This document shows positions 1-9,277 of a stretch of 64,000 bases of DNA, piece by piece. The translations under genes and the position numbers were made by a program. The DNA comes from Paenibacillus sp. PL2-23 (GTDB lineage: Bacteria; Bacillota; Bacilli; Paenibacillales; Paenibacillaceae): NCBI RefSeq assembly GCF_040834005.1, contig NZ_CP162129.1, positions 3,186,001 to 3,250,000 on the forward strand. Direction: 5' to 3'. Each line of letters opens with the position of its first letter. The stretch's first letter is position 1. The notes under the pieces are model-generated. The model had not been told where the DNA came from. It saw only the letters and a list, made by a program, of their open reading frames with translations, and ran no database searches.

Positions 1-43
1 CCAATATGCCAAAAGCTACATTCCATCGCCATGTTCCCAGCAT
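1..43 (-). CDS. 5' end of an unidentified gene after cheD (cut by window edge)
   Basis: An ATG follows the cheD stop codon after a single base, and GGAG inside the last cheD codons gives a well-placed ribosome site. The 14 readable codons start MLGTWRWNVAFGIL, which looks like the start of a membrane-anchored protein. In Bacillus the next gene of the fla/che operon is sigD; this N-terminus does not look like a sigma factor, so I infer a small extra gene between cheD and sigD. The function is not known from this fragment. Confidence 0.55.
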   Translation of the reverse strand, partial: MLGTWRWNVAFGIL

Positions 44-44
44 C

Positions 45-536
45 TTAAATCTCCTTTACCCCAAACTGCACGCTTCTAATGAATAGAATACCCTTGACGC
101 TGTCAAACTCAACCGTTCTCCCATAGTTCCCGCCCGTGTCCTGCCCCCTGATCGGAATGCGGAATCGCTCCAGCATCTCGATGCAGCTATCCACATTGCG
201 CGGCCCTATGCGAAGCGTATCAGAGCCGCCCATAGCGAACATCTGTGCGCCGCCGGCCATCTTGGCCTCCATGCGCTCGATTCGAGCTCCCACCGCCAGC
301 ATGCGATCTAGGAGCTCTGGTATAGCCGTATCCGCATATTTGGCAACATTAATTTGCGATTCGCGGGCAATACTGGAGGAGGGCAGCATGACATGCGCCA
401 TGCCTGCAACCTTGCACTTGGGATCGAATAATGTAAGCCCTACGCATGAGCCCAGACCGGTTGTTTTGAGGACGGCACCTTCAACGGCAATGTTGAGATC
501 CGCCATACCCACCTTCACTAACGGCTGCCCTATCAT
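45..536 (-). CDS. cheD: Chemoreceptor glutamine deamidase CheD
   Basis: CheD deamidates selected glutamines of methyl-accepting receptors and, in Bacillus, binds CheC and stimulates its CheY-P phosphatase activity. The 163-residue protein has the family length. It carries the catalytic triad pattern: Cys31 in GLGSCVGL, His48 in GMAHVMLP and Thr25, followed by the GGAQMF segment near residue 96. The ATG overlaps the cheC stop as ATGA, so translation is probably coupled. It is the last complete gene of the long fla/che operon in this window. Confidence 0.95.
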   Translation of the reverse strand: MIGQPLVKVGMADLNIAVEGAVLKTTGLGSCVGLTLFDPKCKVAGMAHVMLPSSSIARESQINVAKYADTAIPELLDRMLAVGARIERMEAKMAGGAQMFAMGGSDTLRIGPRNVDSCIEMLERFRIPIRGQDTGGNYGRTVEFDSVKGILFIRSVQFGVKEI

Positions 537-1153
537 CCCAAATCGACTCCCAGTGCCTTGAAAATTTTGTTGAAAGAATCCGGATCAGGGATCAGGAAGA
601 AATGGCCTTCCAGCGCTTGTCTGTCTTCAATAAATGTCGTTTCGATCAATAGGGCGGAATCGCCCATTTCACCGAATTGCATAAGACCGTAGCTTAGTAT
701 GGCGCCGGCCATATCAAGCGCGATAGACGGTACGGATGGCGCCATCGGAAGCTTAGTGAAATCAGCCAAGGAGGATAGATAAGAGCCAGCTAGTATATTG
801 CCAATTTCGCATAAGGCGGAAAGCTCCATCTCCGAATAGCCTTCACTCTCCACATGATTGATGGACATCATCTGGTTCAGCATCCGTTTGGCTGCGGGCT
901 CTTCAATAATAAAGAACATATTGCCGGGAGCCTCGCCTTCAACGCGGAGAAATACGGCCAAAACGATCTGCTCCGCGCCGCCCACCCGTTCCGCCACCTC
1001 TTCAAAGGGAAGAAGGCTGACCTTCGGAACAGCCATATCAACGGGCTTGTCCAGCAGCTTCGACAGGGCGGTCGCCGCATTGCCTGCGCCGATATTGCCT
1101 ACTTCCTTCAGCACATCCAGCTCAAACGCTTTAAACGAATCAAATCCGCTCAC
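533..1153 (-). CDS. cheC: CheY-P phosphatase CheC
   Basis: CheC removes phosphate from CheY-P during adaptation and works with CheD. The 206-residue protein has two pseudo-symmetric CheC/FliY phosphatase helices, with acidic and amide residues at Glu17/Asn20 (KEVGNIGAGNA) and Glu116/Asn119 (CEIGNILAGSY). Having both sites intact suggests an active enzyme. The start is GTG, with GAGGT seven bases upstream, placed just after the cheW stop. The gene overlaps cheD by four bases. Confidence 0.95.
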   Translation of the reverse strand: MSGFDSFKAFELDVLKEVGNIGAGNAATALSKLLDKPVDMAVPKVSLLPFEEVAERVGGAEQIVLAVFLRVEGEAPGNMFFIIEEPAAKRMLNQMMSINHVESEGYSEMELSALCEIGNILAGSYLSSLADFTKLPMAPSVPSIALDMAGAILSYGLMQFGEMGDSALLIETTFIEDRQALEGHFFLIPDPDSFNKIFKALGVDLG

Positions 1154-1156
1154 GGC

Positions 1157-1618
1157 TTATACCTCAAGCTGCTCGATCTGAACAATTTCGTTGCGGTTCA
1201 ACACTTCCGACAGGTTCAGCATAATAAGCAGGCGCCCTTCCCCCAGCTTGGCAATGCCGCGCAAGTATTTGGCCTTGATGCCGCCTACGATTTCTGGCGG
1301 AGTGTCGATGTTGTCGGTATCAATATCAATAACATCGTTAGCCGCATCCACAATAAATCCGACTTCAATTTCGCCGACGGCTACAACGATAATGCGCGAA
1401 TGCTCCGTAGGCGAGGTCTCCTCGAGACCGAAGCGGCCTCTAAGATCGAGGACCGGGACAACAACGCCGCGAAGATTAATGACGCCTTTAATGAAGGCTG
1501 CTGTCTTCGGTACTCTTGTAATTGGGGACAATCGCTCGATGGTGCGCACTCGTTCCACTTCAATTCCGTACTCTTCGTTGCCTAGCCCGAATACGATTAC
1601 CTTCAATTCTTCTCCCAT
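1157..1618 (-). CDS. cheW: Chemotaxis coupling protein CheW
   Basis: CheW links transmembrane receptors to the kinase CheA in the chemotaxis array. The 153 residues make one CheW/SH3-like domain (KVIVFGLGNEEYGIEV at the start, LRGVVVPVLDLR in the middle). It lies 15 bases after cheA and next to cheC, and GGGAGG sits nine bases before the ATG. Length and motifs are ordinary for the family; nothing odd was seen. Confidence 0.95.
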   Translation of the reverse strand: MGEELKVIVFGLGNEEYGIEVERVRTIERLSPITRVPKTAAFIKGVINLRGVVVPVLDLRGRFGLEETSPTEHSRIIVVAVGEIEVGFIVDAANDVIDIDTDNIDTPPEIVGGIKAKYLRGIAKLGEGRLLIMLNLSEVLNRNEIVQIEQLEV

Positions 1619-1633
1619 CGTACATAACCTCCC

Positions 1634-3697
1634 TTATTTAATTAAAGCGTTCGGGTCAATAATGAGCGCCACCTGGCCATCGCCGAGAATGGTCGCGCCA
1701 GAAATCGCGTGAACATTGGTCAAATATTTGCCCAGTGTTTTGAGTACAATCTCGCTTTGGCCAATAAATTCATCGACGATTACCGCCGCCCACTTATCGC
1801 CTTTGCGAATGACGATCATTTCATTTTCTTCTTCAGCCGTCTCATCAAAGTCTGGAGACTCCAGCACCTGGCTGAGCGATACGACTGGTATGATGGAATT
1901 ACGGAATTTAATCATCCGGTTGCCGTGAACATTAAGCATGCTGCTGCGCTTCACGATGCCGGTCTCCACAATGGAAGTAAGCGGGATCGCATATTTCTCG
2001 GAGCCCAGCTTAATAAGCATCGCCGATATAATCGACAGCGTGAGCGGCAGCTGGACCGAAAACTTGGTGCCTTTGCCGAATTCGGAATGTACCGTCACAT
2101 TGCCGCCCAAGGAAGTAATTTTGGTTTTAACAACATCAAGTCCAACGCCGCGGCCTGATATATCCGATATTTTGTCTGCCGTGCTGAAGCCTGGGGCGAA
2201 GATCAGCATATTAATTTCATCGGCATTTAGCTTCAAGCTCTCTTCTTCAGTAATAACCCCGTTTTTGATCGCGGTTTTGAGCACCTTCTCCTGATTGATG
2301 CCAGCGCCGTCCTCTTCCACCTCGATGAAGACATGATTGCCGCTATGATAAGCGCTCAGACGAATCGTACCCATCTCCGGCTTCCCTGACTCCAGACGCT
2401 TTGTCGTCGTCTCAATGCCATGGTCTACCGAATTGCGAAGCAAGTGAACGAGCGGATCGCCGATCTCATCAATGACGGTCCGGTCAAGCTCCGTATCCGC
2501 GCCAGTAATAACGAGATCAATCTTCTTGTCGAGCGACTTCGCGAGATCGCGAACCATGCGCGGGAAGCGGTTGAATACGGAGTCCACCGGCACCATCCGC
2601 AGCTTAAGCACGATATTCTGGAGATCCGAGCTGACCCGGGACATATGCTCCACGGTCTCCGTCAGGTCGTTGCGCTTCACCTCACTAGCCAGCTGCTCCA
2701 GTCGAACGCGGTCAATCAACAGCTCGCTGAACAGGTTCATTAACGTGTCCAGACGGTCGATATCGACACGAATCGTTCTGCCTACAGCAGCTTGTCCGCC
2801 GCCAGCCGCTCGCTTGGCCGGCTCTCCTGCTTCCTTCTTCGCAGCTTCAGCCGGAGTCGCCTCCTGGGCTTCAGCCGGCTTAGGAGGGGCTTCCACTGCC
2901 GCCGCGGCAGGCGCAGCAGTCAGAGAGGCCAACGATTCGGGATCAAGCGGCGTCACTTCCACCGAGGCGACCTCGGATATATTCGCGATTTGCGCCTGCA
3001 GCGAATCCGCAGTAACGGTTGAGATCGTAAACACCTTGAAAGAACGGTCGAACTTCTCCTGCTCCAGATCTTGAACGGAAGGGTCCGACTTGACAACCTC
3101 GCCCGTTCTCTCCAGGACGTCGAACACCATATATGCCCGCGCAGCCTTCAGAACACAGGTCTCATCCAGCGTCACCTGCACATAATAAGGCTCGTGGCCG
3201 CTTTCCATGGATTGCAGCAAGATGGAGGATTGGAACTGGTCCAGCAAGGCAGATGCGCCTTCAGCTTGCCCAGCGGGACTTGCCGCTGGCGCTGCCGAGG
3301 CAGCCCCGCTCTTGTAGTCGCTCTTCAGAATGGTCTGAAGCGAGGCGACAATGGCCGTAACATCTGCTTTGCCGGTGCCGCCGTCAATGATGTCCTGCAC
3401 CATGGCCTCAAGCGCGTCCAAACCTTTGAACAGCGTATCGAAGATGAAGCTGTCCATCTTAAGCTTGCTGTTGCGGACGAGATCCAGCACGTTCTCCATC
3501 TCGTGCGTCAATGCCGCCAAATCCTCAAACCCCATTGTAGCGGACATGCCTTTGAGCGTATGTGCAGAACGGAAGATGGATTGTACGATGCTCAAATCTT
3601 CAGGATCGCCTTCCAGCTGCAGCAGATTTTCATTCAAGGATTGCAGATGATCATTGGATTCGTCGATAAACATGGACAAATACGCATTCATATCCAT
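1634..3697 (-). CDS. cheA: Chemotaxis histidine kinase CheA
   Basis: CheA autophosphorylates and passes phosphate to CheY and CheB. Domains in order over 687 residues: an Hpt domain with the phospho-accepting His46 (SAHTLKGMS), a CheY-binding P2 region near 155–255, an Ala/Pro/Glu-rich linker near 258–300, dimerisation, the HATPase domain (LLRNSVDHGIE as N-box, DDGAGI-like EEDGAGIN as G1 box, GRGVGLDVV as G2 box), and a C-terminal CheW-like domain ending in FIGQSEIVLKTLG. AGGAGG precedes the ATG by nine bases. It sits between cheB and cheW in the operon. Confidence 0.96.
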   Translation of the reverse strand: MDMNAYLSMFIDESNDHLQSLNENLLQLEGDPEDLSIVQSIFRSAHTLKGMSATMGFEDLAALTHEMENVLDLVRNSKLKMDSFIFDTLFKGLDALEAMVQDIIDGGTGKADVTAIVASLQTILKSDYKSGAASAAPAASPAGQAEGASALLDQFQSSILLQSMESGHEPYYVQVTLDETCVLKAARAYMVFDVLERTGEVVKSDPSVQDLEQEKFDRSFKVFTISTVTADSLQAQIANISEVASVEVTPLDPESLASLTAAPAAAAVEAPPKPAEAQEATPAEAAKKEAGEPAKRAAGGGQAAVGRTIRVDIDRLDTLMNLFSELLIDRVRLEQLASEVKRNDLTETVEHMSRVSSDLQNIVLKLRMVPVDSVFNRFPRMVRDLAKSLDKKIDLVITGADTELDRTVIDEIGDPLVHLLRNSVDHGIETTTKRLESGKPEMGTIRLSAYHSGNHVFIEVEEDGAGINQEKVLKTAIKNGVITEEESLKLNADEINMLIFAPGFSTADKISDISGRGVGLDVVKTKITSLGGNVTVHSEFGKGTKFSVQLPLTLSIISAMLIKLGSEKYAIPLTSIVETGIVKRSSMLNVHGNRMIKFRNSIIPVVSLSQVLESPDFDETAEEENEMIVIRKGDKWAAVIVDEFIGQSEIVLKTLGKYLTNVHAISGATILGDGQVALIIDPNALIK

Positions 3698-3729
3698 TTT
3701 CTAGCACCTCCTATTGAAAATATGTCTAA

Positions 3730-5079
3730 TCAATTGATTACAGCGCTGACAAGCTTGGATGCAATTTGTTGAAGCGGGAGCACCTTCTGGGCAGCTCCGC
3801 ATTCCACCGCGGAACGGGGCATGCCGTAGACGATGCAGGTTTCCTCCGCTTCCGCAATCGTTGTAGCGGCGCCGTTGTCCAGCAGGGCTTTGAGCCCTCG
3901 GGCGCCATCGCTGCCCATCCCCGTCATGACAACCGCATGACGCTCCAGCTCCTTGAAGGACAGCAGTGATTCGAACATGACATCTACGGAAGGGCGGTGA
4001 CCGTTGCGCTGAGGCGCCTCCGTCAGTCTTATGAAGTAGCCTGCTCCGTCTTTGGCCAACTCCATATGATAGCCGCCTGGCGCGATGTAAGCGTGACCTG
4101 CTGCAACTCTCATGCCCTGCTCCGCTTCATGTACGTTCAGCTCGCTGAAGCTGTCCAACCGCTGTGCCAGCGATTTGGTGAATCTGGGCGGCATATGCTG
4201 AACGATTAGAACCGGCGCCGGGAAGCTTCCCGGCAGGGAGCAGATCACCTCGTGCAATGCCCGCGGACCGCCTGTTGAGGTTCCGATGGCGACCAAATGC
4301 TTGAAGGTTTCGGCTTGCTTTCCTTTGCTTGCCGGATTATGTGCAGTGGAAGACAACTTCAACTTCGTCGACGGAGCAGCTGCCGGAGGCTCTTCTTTAG
4401 CCCGCGGAACGATTGTTTTGCCGCCTAGGCTTTGCGGCTTTCCTCGCTCTGTTCGCTCTGTCTTGGTTGTCTTATCCGTTTTTGAAGCATAAGTATTGGA
4501 TTTAGCTTGCGTAAGCGGGGATGCCGGCTTATCCGTCAGCCCTCCTCTGACCAGCTTCGAAGCCGGCTTCGGCTTGGACGGCGCTTCCCCTTGAAGCGTG
4601 TCAGCCGTTTGAGTCAGCTCGGCAGATGCGAGCTTCTGCGCAGACCCCTCGGCAAGCACGCTGCGACTGCTCCGCTTGGCGAGCACCGCCGTTTTCAGCT
4701 TCTCCAGAAGCTGTTCGCCGACATGGTTAATGTCGTCTCCAGAGGTGCCCACCGTAGGCTTGCGAATAAAGTCAAAGGCTCCGAATTGCAGCGCCTTGAT
4801 TGTATCTCTTGTATTGTCCTCGCTTATTCCCGACAACATAATAATGGGAATCGGTCCTGCCTTCATGATGAGCTGCAGCGCGTCAAGCCCATTCATCTTA
4901 GGCATCTCCAAGTCCATAGTCATGACATCCGGCTTCAGCTCTGCTGCCATCATGACTGCTTCAAGACCATTGCTGGCCGTGGCGGCTATTTCGAATTGTC
5001 CGTCCTGAAGGATAAGGTCGCTTATAATTTTCCGCATGAAGGCGGAATCATCCACTACAAGAACCCGATAGGGAGCCAT
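3730..5079 (-). CDS. cheB: Chemotaxis methylesterase/deamidase CheB
   Basis: CheB demethylates receptor glutamates when phosphorylated by CheA. With the start chosen here the protein is 449 residues. It has an N-terminal receiver domain with Asp10/Asp11 and phospho-site Asp56 (MTMDLEMPKMNG), a long Ser/Thr/Lys-rich linker around residues 155–255, and a C-terminal esterase domain with Ser in GTSTGG, His in VQHMPP and Asp in GMGSDG. A longer frame begins at 5100, but AGGTGG lies six bases before the ATG at 5079, and only that start gives the typical MAPYRVLVVDDS. The unusually long linker is the only oddity. Confidence 0.94.
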   Translation of the reverse strand: MAPYRVLVVDDSAFMRKIISDLILQDGQFEIAATASNGLEAVMMAAELKPDVMTMDLEMPKMNGLDALQLIMKAGPIPIIMLSGISEDNTRDTIKALQFGAFDFIRKPTVGTSGDDINHVGEQLLEKLKTAVLAKRSSRSVLAEGSAQKLASAELTQTADTLQGEAPSKPKPASKLVRGGLTDKPASPLTQAKSNTYASKTDKTTKTERTERGKPQSLGGKTIVPRAKEEPPAAAPSTKLKLSSTAHNPASKGKQAETFKHLVAIGTSTGGPRALHEVICSLPGSFPAPVLIVQHMPPRFTKSLAQRLDSFSELNVHEAEQGMRVAAGHAYIAPGGYHMELAKDGAGYFIRLTEAPQRNGHRPSVDVMFESLLSFKELERHAVVMTGMGSDGARGLKALLDNGAATTIAEAEETCIVYGMPRSAVECGAAQKVLPLQQIASKLVSAVIN

Positions 5080-5104
5080 CGCTTCCCACCTCATTTCCAA
5101 AGGA

Positions 5105-5974
5105 TTATCTTGAAAGTCTGAATAATTTGGTCAGGAATCCTTTGACGCCGCTGGCATCACCGTTCGACTGTGGAATGTCTAGAAACTCCTTCGCTATTCG
5201 AGTAATCGCTGCCGCGGCATCGCTGTCGGGAAACGCGATAATAAATGGCACCTGACGCTTGACCGCCTTGGATACATGCGGGTCGTCCGGCAGGATCCCC
5301 AGCGTCGGAAGCTCCGATTGGAGGAATCGATGAGCGACTAAGCTGATCTTCTGGGCTGTATCCCTTCCTTCCTTGAAATCGGATGAACGATTTACGACCA
5401 GCTTGAACGAAATGCTCATGTCCATGGCCTTCACCATTTTGATCAGGGCGTACGCATCGGTAATTGACGTTGGCTCAGGGGTTGTAACCACAATGGTCTC
5501 CTGGGCGGATGAGATGAATTTGACCGTTTCCTTAGACAATCCCGCGCCTGTGTCAAACAGGATCACATCGTATTCGCCGTGAAGCTTCTCAATTTCTCCG
5601 GCGAACCGGTTGAGCTGATCGTTGGACAGCTCCAGCAAATCCTTGAAGCCTGAGCCGCCAGCAATATAGTGGATGTCCTCCGGTCCCACCGCGATAATAT
5701 CCCAAATCGTTTTTTCCTGCTTCAGCAGATGGTACAAGCTGTATTGCGAGCTTCTCCCCATTAATACATCAATATTGGCCATGCCGATATCGGCATCGAA
5801 CACAAGAACCTTTTTCCCAAGACGTTTCAGAGCTATGGCGAAGTTCAAGCTGAAATTGGACTTGCCAACGCCGCCCTTGCCGCTGGTCACGGTAATAATA
5901 CGTGTGTTTCTCTGGTCTGTGCGATGCTCCTGCTGTCTGACTAAATTGCGCAGCGCTTCAGCCTGATCATTCAT
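5105..5974 (-). CDS. flhG: Flagellar number regulator FlhG (YlxH, MinD-like ATPase)
   Basis: FlhG is a ParA/MinD-family ATPase that, with FlhF, controls flagellar number and placement and helps C-ring assembly. The 289-residue protein has a deviant Walker A motif with signature lysine, TSGKGGVGKSNF (about residues 30–41), FDADIGMANIDV as the switch I region and LFDTGAG as Walker B. Its N-terminus MNDQAEALRNLVRQQ carries the conserved DQA..LR motif known to stimulate FlhF GTPase. It overlaps the end of flhF by eight bases. Confidence 0.94.
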   Translation of the reverse strand: MNDQAEALRNLVRQQEHRTDQRNTRIITVTSGKGGVGKSNFSLNFAIALKRLGKKVLVFDADIGMANIDVLMGRSSQYSLYHLLKQEKTIWDIIAVGPEDIHYIAGGSGFKDLLELSNDQLNRFAGEIEKLHGEYDVILFDTGAGLSKETVKFISSAQETIVVTTPEPTSITDAYALIKMVKAMDMSISFKLVVNRSSDFKEGRDTAQKISLVAHRFLQSELPTLGILPDDPHVSKAVKRQVPFIIAFPDSDAAAAITRIAKEFLDIPQSNGDASGVKGFLTKLFRLSR

Positions 5975-7205
5975 TTTCGCCGTCTCCTAACAGCTGATCC
6001 AGATAGACCTGCACCCGGAATCGCTCAATATCATCTGGTACGGTTTGGCCGCTGGCCAAATAGATCGGTTGCAGCTGATATTTAAGGATTAAGTTAAAAA
6101 TGGCACCGTACACCGTTGTTTCGTCCAGCTTCGTAAACAGCACCTTGTGTATGCCGTATTTGGTGAACCGTTCTGCGATGATCGACATATCCGACGTTTT
6201 GCCCGTTAGGCTTAACACTAAAATCGTTTCGTTAGGCTCATTCGACTGCAGAAGGCTGATGACTTCCGATACGTGCAGCTCGCTGCGGAAATTGCGTCCT
6301 GCCGTGTCCATGAAGATCAGGTCCCTTTCTGCCAATCCTTTGTAGGCTTTGGGCAGATCGGATGGAGAAAATACGACCTCCAGTGGAACGTTTAATATAT
6401 TCGCGTACGTTCTCAGCTGATCGACAGCCGCTATTCTGTACGTATCGGAAGTAATAAAACCAACTTTTTTGCCTCGCTTTATCGTCTGCTCGGCGGCAAG
6501 CTTCGCAATCGTTGTTGTTTTCCCAACTCCTGTCGGTCCCACAAAATGAACGATTCGGGTCTCGCTGCTGATCTCCGCGTTGCAATAAGGCTCCAGCCAC
6601 TCAGACAGAATACGTTTGGCTTGCTGCCAGACCTCTTCCTTCTGATAGGAGCGGTTTTCTAGCTTCTGCTTCTCCAGCAGATCCTCGACGATCTTGTCAA
6701 TCCATGCCTCGTCAAGCTCCTGCTGGGTTAATCGTGTCTTGAGCAGCGCGATAGGCTCCGATAATTGAGTAAGGCCCTGCTGCTTGGAGAGCTTGACCAT
6801 ATACTCGCGCAGATCGCGAATTTCATTCACAATAAACTGGTCGATTTCTTCCCGCGGGGGCGCGCTCGGCTTCACAGCCGCTGCAGATGCTGCCGCGGCG
6901 TATGGCGCTGCTGGCGCATCCATTACTGCAGTGGCTGCACTAGCGCCTCGCTGGGCTGTCTGCAGGATTTGCTCCACCACGGCGTGAACCTCAGGCGTCG
7001 TTTTTCTAGGCGCTGGATTCTGTGCCTTGGGCGAATTGGATTCCACAGCCGCAATAACTTCCATCTTCTTCTTGCGAAACATGCCCATAAAGCCGCCAAC
7101 CTTTATTTCCTTTGTGTCCAATATCACGGCATCCTTGCCTAGATCAGTGCGGATTTGCGATACAGCCTCCGGCAAGGCGTTCACCACGTAGCGCTTTACT
7201 CTCAT
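5967..7205 (-). CDS. flhF: Flagellar SRP-type GTPase FlhF
   Basis: FlhF is the third member of the Ffh/FtsY GTPase group and marks sites for flagellar assembly at the membrane. The 412-residue protein has a basic N-terminal B domain, an Ala/Pro-rich linker around 90–115, an N domain, and a G domain with P loop [14 protein letters not shown] (about 223–236), MDTAGR as G3 and TKLDET as G4. It is somewhat longer than the Bacillus subtilis protein because of the linker. It overlaps flhA by four bases and flhG by eight. Confidence 0.95.
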   Translation of the reverse strand: MRVKRYVVNALPEAVSQIRTDLGKDAVILDTKEIKVGGFMGMFRKKKMEVIAAVESNSPKAQNPAPRKTTPEVHAVVEQILQTAQRGASAATAVMDAPAAPYAAAASAAAVKPSAPPREEIDQFIVNEIRDLREYMVKLSKQQGLTQLSEPIALLKTRLTQQELDEAWIDKIVEDLLEKQKLENRSYQKEEVWQQAKRILSEWLEPYCNAEISSETRIVHFVGPTGVGKTTTIAKLAAEQTIKRGKKVGFITSDTYRIAAVDQLRTYANILNVPLEVVFSPSDLPKAYKGLAERDLIFMDTAGRNFRSELHVSEVISLLQSNEPNETILVLSLTGKTSDMSIIAERFTKYGIHKVLFTKLDETTVYGAIFNLILKYQLQPIYLASGQTVPDDIERFRVQVYLDQLLGDGENE

Positions 7206-9232
7206 AGATTCACCACCCCTACGCTTTGGACTTCAACGGAAGGCTCCAGCTCGCTGTAAGATAGAACTGGCACCTCCTGCATCGTCCGTTCGATTATTTG
7301 TCTCAGATACATGCGGATTGTAGGCGAAGCCAATACGATTGGCTGCTGGCCGGATTGAATTTGGCGGCTCACATGCTCATTCAGCTTCTGATATATACTT
7401 TGTGTTGATATCGGATCCAGGGCGATATAGCTGCCATGCTCTGTCTGTTGAACGGATTCCGCGATCTTCTTCTCAAGCTGCGGCCCTACCGTAATAACTC
7501 GCAGCGTATCTCCGCCAGGGGCGAATTGCTGCGTGATTTGGCGGGACAAGGCTTGTCTGACGTATTCCGTCAGAATGTCGGGGTCTTTAGTATAGTGGCC
7601 ATGGTCAGCCAGCGCTTCGAAGATCGTTACCAAATCGCGAATAGACACCTTTTCCTTCAGCAGCTTGGCGAGCACCTTCTGCACATCCCCCACCGTAAGA
7701 ATGGAAGGAATCAGCTCATCGATAAGCGCCGGATAGGATTCCTTGACGTTCTCCACCAGCATCTTCGCTTCTTGTCGGCCAATCAGTTCATGAGCATGAC
7801 GCTTGACGACCTCTGTCAGATGAGTGGCGACAACCGACGGAGGATCGACGATCGTATAGCCGGACAGCTCGGCCCTCTCCTTCATCGTCTCATCAATCCA
7901 GAGAGCGGGTAGCCCGAACGCTGGTTCTGTTGTTTCAATACCGACAACGGAGTCGTCATCGAAGCCCGGGCTCATTGCCAAATAATGATTAAGAAGCAAA
8001 TCACCTCGCGCCACGGCGTTTCCTTTGATTTTGATCACATATTCATTTGGACGAAGCTGGATGTTGTCGCGGATGCGAATGACCGGTACAACAAGTCCAA
8101 GCTCCAGCGCGCATTGACGTCGAATCATAATGATACGATCAAGCAAGTCGCCGCCCTGCTGGGTATCCGCCAGTGGGATCAGACCATACCCAAACTCGAA
8201 TTCGATCGGGTCCACTTGCAGCAAGCTGATGACGCTCTCCGGACTGCGTACCTCCTCGATTTGCTGCTCCTCCACAAGCAGCTCCTCCTGCTCCTGCCGC
8301 TTGTCCATTCTCTTCTGCATCGTATATGCTCCGAATGCCAGAAGCCCGGCGAATGGCCACGTGGTCATAATGCCGATTGGAGTCAAACCAAGCACGGCAA
8401 TCGTTCCCGCTGCTATATACAGCATCTTGGGGTACTTGAACAGCTGCCCCGTCACATCCTCCGACAGATTGCCATCCGATGCCGCGCGAGTAACAATTAA
8501 GCCGGCTGCCGTGGAAATTAACAGAGCAGGAATTTGTGCTACTAGACCGTCACCAATCGTCAGAATGGAGAAGGTCTCCAATGCTTCAGAAAACTCCATG
8601 CCATGCATGGCCATGCCGACAATAAAGCCGCCGATCAGGTTAATAATTAAGATGATGATGGTAGCGATGGCATCGCCTTTGACAAACTTGCTCGCACCGT
8701 CCATGGCGCCGTAGAAGTCCGCTTCCCGCTCAATCTTAGAGCGGCGATCCTTGGCCTGCTGCTCATTGATCAGACCGGAATTGAGATCGGCGTCTATACT
8801 CATCTGCTTGCCGGGCATCGCATCCAGCGTGAATCTTGCCGCAACCTCGGCTACGCGTTCTGAACCTTTGGTAATAACGATAAATTGAACGACGACTAGG
8901 ATCAGGAAGACAATGAAGCCAATGACAACCTCGCCGCCGCCCACCCAGCTGCCGAACGTTGCGATGACATCGCCGGCCTCGGCGTTCTGCAGAATACTTC
9001 TCGTAGTCGATACCGATAGTGCCAGCCTGAACAGCGTTGTAATGAGGAGCAAGGAAGGAAATATAGAGAAATCAAGAGCTTCCCTTGTATTCATGGAAAC
9101 CAGCAATATCATTAATGCGATGGATATATTCAGGATAAGAAGGATGTCGATTAGGAGGATCGGTATCGGAATGATCATCATGAGTACGATGCCGATAATG
9201 CCCAGAATAATGAATAAATCTTTTGGTTTCAT
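7202..9232 (-). CDS. flhA: Flagellar export gate protein FlhA
   Basis: FlhA is the large export-gate component of the flagellar type III secretion system and docks substrate–chaperone complexes. The first about 310 residues contain several hydrophobic helices and the conserved cytoplasmic FHIPEP-type loop (ARFTLDAMPGKQMSIDADLN). The C-terminal half is the soluble docking domain. Length 676 is typical. AGGAGGGG lies upstream of the ATG, about 45 bases after flhB. Confidence 0.97.
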   Translation of the reverse strand: MKPKDLFIILGIIGIVLMMIIPIPILLIDILLILNISIALMILLVSMNTREALDFSIFPSLLLITTLFRLALSVSTTRSILQNAEAGDVIATFGSWVGGGEVVIGFIVFLILVVVQFIVITKGSERVAEVAARFTLDAMPGKQMSIDADLNSGLINEQQAKDRRSKIEREADFYGAMDGASKFVKGDAIATIIILIINLIGGFIVGMAMHGMEFSEALETFSILTIGDGLVAQIPALLISTAAGLIVTRAASDGNLSEDVTGQLFKYPKMLYIAAGTIAVLGLTPIGIMTTWPFAGLLAFGAYTMQKRMDKRQEQEELLVEEQQIEEVRSPESVISLLQVDPIEFEFGYGLIPLADTQQGGDLLDRIIMIRRQCALELGLVVPVIRIRDNIQLRPNEYVIKIKGNAVARGDLLLNHYLAMSPGFDDDSVVGIETTEPAFGLPALWIDETMKERAELSGYTIVDPPSVVATHLTEVVKRHAHELIGRQEAKMLVENVKESYPALIDELIPSILTVGDVQKVLAKLLKEKVSIRDLVTIFEALADHGHYTKDPDILTEYVRQALSRQITQQFAPGGDTLRVITVGPQLEKKIAESVQQTEHGSYIALDPISTQSIYQKLNEHVSRQIQSGQQPIVLASPTIRMYLRQIIERTMQEVPVLSYSELEPSVEVQSVGVVNL

Positions 9233-9277
9233 GATGGATCCCCTCCTTCTTCTGCGCTGTGGACAGACACGCCGCTC

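Noticed and set aside
854-1585. 243-codon plus-strand frame across cheC and cheW
   Set aside because: It is fully antisense to two confident genes, with no ribosome site or recognisable domain.
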